Shown: piece after piece, positions 25,219-31,996 of the stretch
How the letters are laid out: the number at the start of each line of letters is the position of its first letter
Numbering within the stretch: the stretch's first letter is position 1
NCBI GenBank assembly: GCA_004558185.1
Contig: SFDP01000027.1
Coordinates: 1 to 34,947, forward strand
Length of the DNA stretch: 34,947 nucleotides
Reading direction: 5' to 3'
Origin: Lachnospiraceae bacterium
Lineage (GTDB): Bacteria > Bacillota > Clostridia > Lachnospirales > Lachnospiraceae
Made by a program: the position numbers and the translations under genes
Notes under the pieces: model-generated
What the model saw: the letters and a program-made list of their open reading frames with translations, nothing else
The model's database searches: none
Told to the model about the DNA's origin: nothing

Positions 25219-26052
25219 ATGAGTGTAATAGCAGAGGTAAAAGACGGCAAACTGGTGCAGCAGTCCATGAGCAGCAGTAAGGAAAAAGAAAAAAGAGCCT
25301 CCAACACACTGGATAAGGATGCGTTCCTGCAGCTTCTGGTGGCACAGATGAAGTACCAGGATCCCCTGGAGCCTACCTCCAATACGGAGTATATTTCACA
25401 GCTTGCTACCTTCTCATCACTGGAAGAGATGCAGAACCTAAACAGTGCCATGACCCTGCAGAGAGCCTCCCAGTTAGTAGGCCAGTATGTATTTATGAAG
25501 GTTACTGACAGCAATGGAAAGACTACTTATCCGGAAGGAACCGTAGACTATGTGGTTTATGAGAACAACAAAGCCTTTCTTTCTATTAATGATACGTTAT
25601 ACTCCATTGATGATCTGGAAACCGTTGCAGATGCGGGTTATGTGGTAGCCATTAAGAAGGCGGAGAGCTTCGTAGAGGCTATGAATAAGCTGCCTAATCC
25701 CAAATACGTGACCAGAGATGACGGCGAGAAGCTTGGCAATTTGATTATCAGCTATGAAGCGATGACCGATTACCAGAAGAACTTCTTAAGCGATGATACG
25801 GTGAAGCTTTACAGCGAATATTTCAACCAATACCAGACTCATATCGTAGAACCGGTCAGCAACTTTATTAAGAAAATGGAGAGCTTGCCGGGAGTGGATG
25901 AACTGACGGAGGATAATCTGGATGAGCTGAAGAGTATAGTGGGCACTTATGATGACTTTACCGCTTACCAGAAGACCCTGATTGCTTCAGATGCTCTTGA
26001 GCTTTTTGGCAAACTTAAGACGAAATACGAAGAATTGACCGCAACAACTTAA
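25219..26052 (+). CDS. flgD: Hook-cap protein FlgD with two C-terminal helical repeats
   Basis: This 277-residue protein carries the FlgD N-terminal scaffold motif (LDKDAFLQLLVAQMKYQDPLEPT, then QLATFSSLEEMQNLN, about 30-75) and a short beta region (about 85-140). It then has two tandem units of about 60 residues (about 147-209 and 215-273). Each has a leading helix, LPxxxxxT, a Tyr-(E/D)-x-(M/F)-T-x-YQK-x-x-(L/I) core and a closing helix. Bacillus FlgD lacks such an extension. The core resembles the AYDALTDxQKxLV helical repeats of Gram-positive surface proteins. The start at 25219 follows AAAGGAG; the open frame before it is inside the gap after fliK. Confidence 0.92.
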   Translation: MSVIAEVKDGKLVQQSMSSSKEKEKRASNTLDKDAFLQLLVAQMKYQDPLEPTSNTEYISQLATFSSLEEMQNLNSAMTLQRASQLVGQYVFMKVTDSNGKTTYPEGTVDYVVYENNKAFLSINDTLYSIDDLETVADAGYVVAIKKAESFVEAMNKLPNPKYVTRDDGEKLGNLIISYEAMTDYQKNFLSDDTVKLYSEYFNQYQTHIVEPVSNFIKKMESLPGVDELTEDNLDELKSIVGTYDDFTAYQKTLIASDALELFGKLKTKYEELTATT

Positions 26053-26078
26053 TCATTTTTCATAGAGGGGAAGGCACA

Positions 26079-26477
26079 ATGAATTTACAAAGAAGCCAAT
26101 TCCTTTCCATAAATGAACTGCAGGAGCAATACCTGAATAAACCCGTAAAGAACGGTGTTAAAACCAATGACAAGGGATTAACCTTTGAAGAAATCTGGAA
26201 GGAGAAAACAGGCCAGCTTGAAGAAGGCCTACGTTTTTCCAAACACGCAGCAAACCGTCTGGCGGACAGGAGCATCACCTTATCGGATAATCAGCTTGAC
26301 CGATTAACCCAAGGGGCAAAAAGAGCAGGAGAGAAAGGAATCAAGGAATCATTGGTCATGGTTGACCAGCTTGCGTTTATCGTTAATGTCCCTAATCACA
26401 CCGTGATTACGGCCATGGAACAGACGGAAACCAATGAAAACATTTTTACTAATATTGATGGAGCTGTAATTATATAG
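26079..26477 (+). CDS. Flagellar operon protein, TIGR02530 family
   Basis: This 132-residue protein has no membrane segment. The core is a conserved block, LRFSKHAANRLADRSITLSDNQLDRLTQGAKRAGEKG, then SLVMVDQLAFIVNVPNHTVITAM. That is the signature of the TIGR02530 flagellar operon protein found between flgD and flgE in clostridia and bacilli. The molecular function is unknown; the constant position suggests a part in hook assembly. It lies 26 bp after flgD with a GAGGGGAAGG ribosome site. The N-terminal 45 residues are polar and variable. Confidence 0.85.
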   Translation: MNLQRSQFLSINELQEQYLNKPVKNGVKTNDKGLTFEEIWKEKTGQLEEGLRFSKHAANRLADRSITLSDNQLDRLTQGAKRAGEKGIKESLVMVDQLAFIVNVPNHTVITAMEQTETNENIFTNIDGAVII

Positions 26478-26555
26478 CCGGACCTTAAGGAGGCTTAGGT
26501 TTTTGAACGACAGAAGAAACCATTACAGCGAAAACACTTAGGAGGTCATTTCACT

Positions 26556-28280
26556 ATGATGAGATCAATGTACTCTGGTGTGGCAGGGTTGAAAACACAC
26601 CAGACCAAAATGGACGTTATTGGTAATAATATTGCCAATGTGAACACCGTAGGTTTTAAGTCTATGAACGTAACTTTTAATGAATTGATGTACCAGACGA
26701 CCCAGAAGGCATCCGGACCCAATGCCGCAACCGGAACAGGTGGTGTTAATGCAAGACAGATCGGTCTTGGTGTGAAGATGGGTGCAATCAATACCAATAT
26801 TACTCAGCAGGGAGCCACACAGACTACGAACAATCCCTTCGATATCAAGATTACCGGAGATGCGTTCTTTGTAGTCAGCAATGGTTCTGAGAACTTCTTT
26901 ACCAGAGACGGTTCCTTCTATGTAGACGGTATCGGAAACTTATGTATGACCAGTAATGGTTATAATGTAATGGGCTGGCAGGTAGATCCGGAGACCATGA
27001 ATATCCGTAAGGAAACGGTATCACCATTAAGAATCATGTCTGCCGATAATATGACCTATCCGCCTGAAGCTACCAGTAAAGCCTATGTATCCGGTATTAT
27101 GGACAAGAATGATACCGATGTGACCAGTAAAGCAGGTAAGACGATTAATCTGCAGCTATATGACAGCCTGGGATACCTTTATACGGCAAAATTGAATTTC
27201 AAATCCACGGATACGGAAGGTACCTACGGGTTAGAGTTCGCTGGACTTGTGGATATGAATAATCAGCCGGTGAATACGGATAATATGACCTTTGGTAATA
27301 GAACACAGCTAAAGAGGGTGAATGAGTTTAATTTAAAACAGGGATTCACATGGAAGAATATCACTACATTAAATGATGGAGCAGCGGACTATGATATGGC
27401 AGCGGCATTGGCTGACCTGAACTCAACTGATCCGAATCATATTGCTGCACGAAAGAAATTGTTGGAGGCATATGGATTAGAGAGTATCGAGGATTTAAAC
27501 AATTTGGCTGTAATACATTCATATAGGGATCCAGGTACTGGTGTTACAACGGATACGGAGGTTTTATTACTTGATATTATCCTTAATGAGGCTGTAGCAT
27601 CCCCTGATCCAGCGGTTACTAATGCAAGGGACATATTTGGTGGCAACATAAATAAAATCACAACAAACGTTGAATATATACAAGGTTTTAGTGTTGTTTA
27701 CGATGCTTCAAAAGGAACTTTTGTTGGAATTGATGGCAACACAGATACCCTTAACTTGGGATTATCAGCACTTACGGTAACCACTCCTGACGGACAGCAG
27801 AGCAAATTCTCCGACATTGAAGTTGATTTTACACAGACTACGATGTTCAACAATGGAGGAACTTCTACCTTAACGGCTACCAACGGCGATATTAATGGTC
27901 TGGGAAGCGGTAGAAAGCTGGGGAAAATGATTGGTGTTTCCGTACAGAATAATGGTATGATTTACGCCTCCTACGACAACGGACAGACCAAGCTCCTTGG
28001 TCAGATTGCAGTGGCAGAATTTGCCAATGCCTCCGGTCTGGAGAAGGCAGGAGATAATCTGTATTCCGATACCTTAAACTCCGGTGAGTTTGATGGAATC
28101 GGTGTAGATATTACCGCTAATGGCGGATATATGAATACTGGCGTTTTGGAGATGAGTAACGTGGATCTTTCCGCAGAGTTTACGGAAATGATCACTACCC
28201 AGAGAGGGTTCCAGGCAAACAGCCGAATCATCACAGTGTCCGACACTATGCTGGAGGAGCTGGTAAATCTGAAACGATAA
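26556..28280 (+). CDS. flgE: Flagellar hook protein FlgE with enlarged central domain
   Basis: This 574-residue protein begins with MRSMYSGVAGLKTHQTKMDVIGNNIANVNTVGFKS and ends with TEMITTQRGFQANSRIITVSDTMLEEL, the paired rod/hook helices. Between them are the conserved FNELMYQTT, DAFFVVSN and TRDGSFYVDGIGNL. It is longer than most Firmicute hook proteins (around 400 residues). The extra length is mainly in residues about 265-390, where DNA is more AT-rich and codons differ from the flanks. It forms the hook filament after export. AGGAGGT is its ribosome site; ATG is doubled, so 26559 is an equal alternative. No flbD gene follows. Confidence 0.95.
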   Translation: MMRSMYSGVAGLKTHQTKMDVIGNNIANVNTVGFKSMNVTFNELMYQTTQKASGPNAATGTGGVNARQIGLGVKMGAINTNITQQGATQTTNNPFDIKITGDAFFVVSNGSENFFTRDGSFYVDGIGNLCMTSNGYNVMGWQVDPETMNIRKETVSPLRIMSADNMTYPPEATSKAYVSGIMDKNDTDVTSKAGKTINLQLYDSLGYLYTAKLNFKSTDTEGTYGLEFAGLVDMNNQPVNTDNMTFGNRTQLKRVNEFNLKQGFTWKNITTLNDGAADYDMAAALADLNSTDPNHIAARKKLLEAYGLESIEDLNNLAVIHSYRDPGTGVTTDTEVLLLDIILNEAVASPDPAVTNARDIFGGNINKITTNVEYIQGFSVVYDASKGTFVGIDGNTDTLNLGLSALTVTTPDGQQSKFSDIEVDFTQTTMFNNGGTSTLTATNGDINGLGSGRKLGKMIGVSVQNNGMIYASYDNGQTKLLGQIAVAEFANASGLEKAGDNLYSDTLNSGEFDGIGVDITANGGYMNTGVLEMSNVDLSAEFTEMITTQRGFQANSRIITVSDTMLEELVNLKR

Positions 28281-28304
28281 TCTAAGCACCAGTTAAGTTG
28301 ACTG

Positions 28305-28338
28305 TTATCAGCGGCTGCCTCTGGGCGGCTGCTGATAA
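28305..28338 (+). other. Strong hairpin after flgE, possible weak terminator
   Basis: TTATCAGCGGCTGCC (28305-28319) pairs with GGCGGCTGCTGATAA (28324-28338) over 15 bp with two G-U pairs and loop TCTG. Only TTTG follows, so termination may be partial. It lies 24 bp after the flgE stop and directly before repeat copy B. Confidence 0.75.
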
Positions 28339-28341
28339 TTT

Positions 28342-28479
28342 GTAACTATTCAGTGACATACAGATTTTCAATGGAGTGAACATCCTGCTTGCAGGAAGGG
28401 GCATATCATTGAACCGAAGTAACCACATGAGCAAAATAGCTGAGCAGCAGCGGTTTTGTGAATGGTGCTGAACAGTTAC
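28342..28479 (+). repeat. Structured repeat element, copy B
   Basis: This 138-bp unit is clearly alike copy A. It is bounded by GTAACTATTCAG (28342-28353) and CTGAACAGTTAC (28468-28479), 11 of 12 pairs intact. It keeps TTCAATG/CATTGAA (28367-28373, 28407-28413), the CCTGCTTGCAGG hairpin, and GCAAAA/TTTTGT (28431-28436, 28454-28459) with the flanking GA and CAT/ATG. It lacks the 10 bases near 23650 of copy A and has a shorter tip. Conserved blocks include CGAAGTAACCACATGAGC. Confidence 0.85.
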
Positions 28480-28667
28480 AGAATTTTATGAGAAACAGCA
28501 ATAGTTCAATAGTCTGCATATTTACTGCAGATGCTGAGAAAAGTTTATCTTTGGCAGATACGAAACACCACTGAGGTGATTTTGTATGTATTTTTGGTCG
28601 TAACGATGAAGGTAACGAATGGTTACAAGAATCAATGTATTTTAGTAAAGAAAAGCACAGAATATAA
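28480..28667 (+). other. Non-coding gap between repeat B and the motA leader
   Basis: This AT-rich stretch has several small hairpins (CACC/GGTG near 28562-28574, GTAAC/GTTAC near 28612-28626) but no gene I can support. A 68-codon frame at 28531-28737 lacks a ribosome site and any recognisable motif. flbD, usual here in clostridia, is not present in any frame. Confidence 0.4.
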
Positions 28668-28684
28668 CGGACAAAATATGTCCG
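28668..28684 (+). promoter_or_regulatory. Palindrome upstream of motA (copy 2 of 2)
   Basis: CGGACA, loop AAATA, TGTCCG form a perfect 6-bp dyad. Compared with copy 1 before flgB the two outer pairs have changed together (T-A to C-G and A-T to G-C) while the inner GACA/TGTC and AAAT are kept. It lies about 60 bp upstream of the motA -35 box, so it may be an operator or belong to a longer leader. Confidence 0.6.
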
Positions 28685-28744
28685 ATTTACAACACAGAAA
28701 GATGGAATTCTTTGTCGAAGCAAGTCATTTTTTCTAAAAGAAAG

Positions 28745-28773
28745 TAGACAAGAATAGAAATATCTAGTAAAAT
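28745..28773 (+). promoter_or_regulatory. Predicted motA promoter
   Basis: TAGACA (28745-28750) and TAAAAT (28768-28773) are 17 bp apart, each five of six to consensus. It would give motA-motB-fliL-fliM-fliY-cheY-fliO-fliP a start independent of flgB-flgE. Confidence 0.65.
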
Positions 28774-28787
28774 AGCAACTGAGGAAT

Positions 28788-28802
28788 GGGGCGGATTGCC
28801 CC
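28788..28802 (+). other. Small leader hairpin with GGA in its loop, before motA
   Basis: GGGGC and GCCCC pair around loop GGATT about 20 bases before the motA ribosome site. GGA exposed in a hairpin loop is the recognition pattern of CsrA. The match is short and could be chance. Confidence 0.35.
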
Positions 28803-28836
28803 CTGTAACTAAACGAAAGAGAAGAGGGGTCGAGCT

Positions 28837-29634
28837 ATGGATATAGCGTCATTAATTGGAATCATACTCTGTTTCGGAATGGTAATATTCGGAATTATTA
28901 GCGGTGCAGGCAATGTTGGAGCGTTGGGGAATTTCGTAGACCCGGGGTCCGTGCTGATCACCATAGGAGGCAGCTTCTGTGCGGTTATGGCACAGTATAC
29001 CATGCCGGAATTTATCCGAGGGGTGAAGAGCTTTACACTGATTTTCAAAATGTCCGAATTTGATTTACCGGAGGTAATCCATAAGATTATCGACCTTTCC
29101 AATATAGCTCGTAAGGAAGGCTTACTGGCTCTGGAAGAGGCATCGACTGAATTGGAAGATGAGTTTCTTCGAAAGGGTGTACTGTTAATCGTAGATGGTA
29201 CCGATCCTGAACTGGTTCGAGGGATTCTGGAAACAGAGATGGGCAGTATCGAGAGCCGTCATAAGCGTAATATCGGTTTCTGGAATGACCTGGCGGGTAT
29301 GGGACCTGCCTGGGGTATGATTGGTACTTTGATCGGTCTGATTAATATGCTTAAGGATATGAATGATCCGACCACTATCGGACCGGCCATGTCACTGGCT
29401 CTGATCACCACCTTGTACGGCTCCATGCTGGCTAACTGGATTGCCATTCCTGTTGTAGGAAAGCTGAATTCCAAGAACAGTGCTGAAATGGTGATTAAGG
29501 AAGTAATGATAGAAGGCCTTCTGTCAATCCAGGCCGGAGAGAATCCGCGTGTAATTGAAGAAAAACTGAAATCCTTCCTGTCCCCTATGGAAAAGGAAGA
29601 GATGGAAGAGCCTGGGGGTGAAGTAGATGGCTAA
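28837..29634 (+). CDS. motA: Flagellar motor stator protein MotA
   Basis: This 265-residue stator subunit has four membrane segments: two near the N-terminus (about 5-22 and 33-50) and two around 150-205. The intervening cytoplasmic domain has the charged motor face (EEASTELEDEFLRKGVLLIVDG). GMGPAWGMIGTLIGLINML and NWIAIPVVGKL contain the conserved prolines that gate ion flow. MotA forms the ring around MotB and pushes on FliG. GAGGGGT is the ribosome site. Its 3' end overlaps motB by 8 bp. The driving ion cannot be stated with certainty. Confidence 0.96.
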   Translation: MDIASLIGIILCFGMVIFGIISGAGNVGALGNFVDPGSVLITIGGSFCAVMAQYTMPEFIRGVKSFTLIFKMSEFDLPEVIHKIIDLSNIARKEGLLALEEASTELEDEFLRKGVLLIVDGTDPELVRGILETEMGSIESRHKRNIGFWNDLAGMGPAWGMIGTLIGLINMLKDMNDPTTIGPAMSLALITTLYGSMLANWIAIPVVGKLNSKNSAEMVIKEVMIEGLLSIQAGENPRVIEEKLKSFLSPMEKEEMEEPGGEVDG

Positions 29635-30433
29635 AAGGCGGAAGGAGGAGCTGCAGAAGCCTTCCAAGGAATGGATGAATACCTTCGCCGATCTGATGAA
29701 CCTGCTGCTTTGTTTCTTCGTTTTGCTTTTCTCCATGTCCACCGTGGATGCCCAGAAGTTTGAAATGATCGCAGCATCTTTTTCGCAGACCTTCAGTATT
29801 TTTTCAGCCGGTTCCACAGCTATTGGAGACGGGGTGCTGATCAGCGCCGGTGTCAGCCAGTTGAATGAATTGGATAAATACATAAACAGCACAGGAAAGG
29901 CAGCGGAGAATGATCAGATTTCCGACCGACTGGATGAAATGCAGCAGATTATGGAACAGGAGATGCTGAGGCAATCTGAGCAGCTTGCGGAGAGAATTCA
30001 GGAAGCGCTGATAGAGAATCAACTGCAGAATGAGGTGGCAATAGATTTTACTTCACAATATGTACAGCTCACCTTGAAGGGAGCCATCCTTTTTGATTCC
30101 GGTAGCGCAAGCCTGAAGCAGGAAGCAATGCCTACGGTAGAGAAGGTTGCGATGATACTGGAGCGATATACGCAGAACACGATTGAGATAGAAGGGCATA
30201 CGGATAATGTTCCCATTCATACCAATCGGTTTGCAAACAATAATGAGTTGAGCAGTGCCAGAGCACTTGCTATGTTTGACTATCTGGTTGAGAACACTTC
30301 TTTACAGCCAGCGCAGATCAAGCATTCCGGACGGGGAGAATATATGCCTATAGCGGATAATTCCACACCTGAAGGAAGAGCAAAGAACCGAAGAATTGAG
30401 ATAAGGATTTACAACGAATTAAGCGGGGAGTAA
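29627..30433 (+). CDS. motB: Flagellar motor stator protein MotB
   Basis: This 268-residue protein has a short basic cytoplasmic start (RRKEELQKPSKEW) and one membrane segment (about 20-40) bearing the essential ion-binding Asp22 in NTFADLMNLLLCFFVLLFS. A plug and linker region follows, then an OmpA-like peptidoglycan-binding domain (about 150-262) with IEGHTDNVPI and NNELSSARALAMFDYLV. It anchors the stator to the wall. The final NRRIEIRI is the conserved OmpA-like end. Overlap with motA indicates coupled translation. Confidence 0.96.
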   Translation: MAKRRKEELQKPSKEWMNTFADLMNLLLCFFVLLFSMSTVDAQKFEMIAASFSQTFSIFSAGSTAIGDGVLISAGVSQLNELDKYINSTGKAAENDQISDRLDEMQQIMEQEMLRQSEQLAERIQEALIENQLQNEVAIDFTSQYVQLTLKGAILFDSGSASLKQEAMPTVEKVAMILERYTQNTIEIEGHTDNVPIHTNRFANNNELSSARALAMFDYLVENTSLQPAQIKHSGRGEYMPIADNSTPEGRAKNRRIEIRIYNELSGE

Positions 30434-30445
30434 AGGAGAGTGCAA

Positions 30446-30970
30446 ATGAAAAAAAACATGATGTCTGTCTTGATATTGGCGTTATTGATCGTCAACATTG
30501 TATTAACTTCGGTGATGATGTTTTCCGTAGTCGGAACAGCAAGGAAAACTTCTGCATTAATTGACGATATTTCTGCAGCCATCAATCTGGAGTTGGATAA
30601 CCAGAAGGGAACAAGCGATGAGGCTGCGGTTATCGAAGTGCCCATTGAAAACATTGAGGTATATAAGATTGAAGAAGAAATGACTGTTCCGCTTGCCAGA
30701 GGCGGGGATGGCAAGGATCATTACTACCTGGTGTCCGTAGCCCTTTCTCTGAATAAGAAGGATAAGGCTTACAAGAAGCTGAAGGACACCATTGCGGATA
30801 AGGAAGAACTGATTAAGGGAGAGATTATCAGTGTTATCGGAAGCCATACGGTTGAAGAGATGCAGCAGGATGTAGATACAGTTCGCATGGAAATCCTGAG
30901 CAGGATTCAGAAGCTTTTTGACTCGGAGTTTATTTTTAATGTCACCTTCACGAAGGGATTGCCACAGTAA
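30446..30970 (+). CDS. fliL: Flagellar basal-body associated protein FliL
   Basis: This 174-residue protein has an N-terminal membrane anchor (about 5-30) followed by a linker and the periplasmic FliL domain. The domain has HYYLVSVALSLNKKDKAYKKLKDTIADKEELIKGEIISVIGSHTVEEM and a conserved end, RIQKLFDSEFIFNVTFTKGL. FliL surrounds the stator and increases motor output. The start at 30446 (ATG) is 7 bases after AGGAG; a GTG at 30440 in frame overlaps the site spacing and is less likely. It follows motB by 12 bp. Confidence 0.92.
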   Translation: MKKNMMSVLILALLIVNIVLTSVMMFSVVGTARKTSALIDDISAAINLELDNQKGTSDEAAVIEVPIENIEVYKIEEEMTVPLARGGDGKDHYYLVSVALSLNKKDKAYKKLKDTIADKEELIKGEIISVIGSHTVEEMQQDVDTVRMEILSRIQKLFDSEFIFNVTFTKGLPQ

Positions 30971-31011
30971 GCTGGCCGAAGCACAAGAGAGAAGACGGGA
31001 GGTGAACCTGT

Positions 31012-31992
31012 TTGGGAGAGGTATTATCTCAAAGTGAGATAGACAGTTTGCTGGCGGCCCTGAGCACCGGTGAGCTTGATACAGAAAAAATTACACAGCA
31101 GGACGAGAAGCAGGTCAAAAATTATGATTTTGCCCGGCCTGCCAAATTTTCCAAAGAACATCTTAGAACACTTGAGTTTATTTATGAGCATTACGGAAGA
31201 TTGTTGTCGACCACATTGCCGGTTTATTTACGGAAGCATGTGCAGGTTTCTGTGGTCAGTTCGGAAACGGTAGTTTTCTCCGAATTTTCCAATGCGTTGA
31301 TTAACCCGGTTATTCTTGGAGTGGTTAATTTTCATCCTCTTCCCGGTACGATCATTATCGATATGGCCTCCAATCTTGGCTTTGCCATGATTGACAGGAT
31401 GCTGGGAGGACAGGGCGTTCCTTTAAAGAAGGGGCGTGATTTTTCAGAAATTGAATTGACGATAATTGACAAAATTGTGACTATTTGTATGCAGCTAATG
31501 AAGGAGCCGTGGAAAAATGTGGTTGAAATCGATCCTTTCCTGGAGAAGGTGGAGACCAATCCGCAGTTTGCACAAATTATTTCTCCTACAGATATGATCG
31601 CCATCGTAACTCTGAATATTAAGATCGGGGATGTAGAGGGACTGATGAATATCTGTCTGCCGTTCTTCACTTTGGAGAACGTAATGGATAAGCTGAATAC
31701 GAAGTATTGGTTCTCTACCATCAAAGATTCCTCTGATGAGGACTATGAGCAGTATGTAGAGATGATGATACGAAAAGTAGATGTTCCTTTAAGAGTGGAA
31801 TTAGGAACCAATACCATAACAGTTAATGATTTCACACAGTTGCAGTGCGGTGATATCATCAGACTGGATACGAAAACGGATTCAGAACTATCTGTATACG
31901 TAGGAAATATTAAAAAATTTACAGCCTTACCGGGAACCAGTGAAGAAAAGTATGCGGTTCGTGTAACGTCTGTAATTAGAGAGGAGGAATAA
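31012..31992 (+). CDS. fliM: Flagellar motor switch protein FliM (TTG start)
   Basis: This 326-residue switch protein opens with GEVLSQSEIDSLLAALSTGELD, the conserved N-terminal CheY-P-binding element. A CheC-like middle domain (about 45-230) with FSEFSNALINPVILGVVNFHPLPG and IDRMLGGQG follows. The C-terminal SpoA domain (about 250-325) ends RVTSVI. The start codon is TTG at 31012, placed 6 bases after a strong GGGAGGTGA; no ATG precedes the conserved EIDSLL. FliM receives phosphorylated CheY and couples to FliG. FliY begins 4 bp after its stop. Confidence 0.95.
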   Translation: MGEVLSQSEIDSLLAALSTGELDTEKITQQDEKQVKNYDFARPAKFSKEHLRTLEFIYEHYGRLLSTTLPVYLRKHVQVSVVSSETVVFSEFSNALINPVILGVVNFHPLPGTIIIDMASNLGFAMIDRMLGGQGVPLKKGRDFSEIELTIIDKIVTICMQLMKEPWKNVVEIDPFLEKVETNPQFAQIISPTDMIAIVTLNIKIGDVEGLMNICLPFFTLENVMDKLNTKYWFSTIKDSSDEDYEQYVEMMIRKVDVPLRVELGTNTITVNDFTQLQCGDIIRLDTKTDSELSVYVGNIKKFTALPGTSEEKYAVRVTSVIREEE

Positions 31993-31996
31993 AGGC

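Noticed and set aside
28531..28737. 68-codon plus-strand frame in the flgE-motA gap, considered as flbD
   Set aside because: The product lacks the FlbD N-terminal motif and length pattern, has no ribosome site, and runs through the palindrome at 28668-28684.
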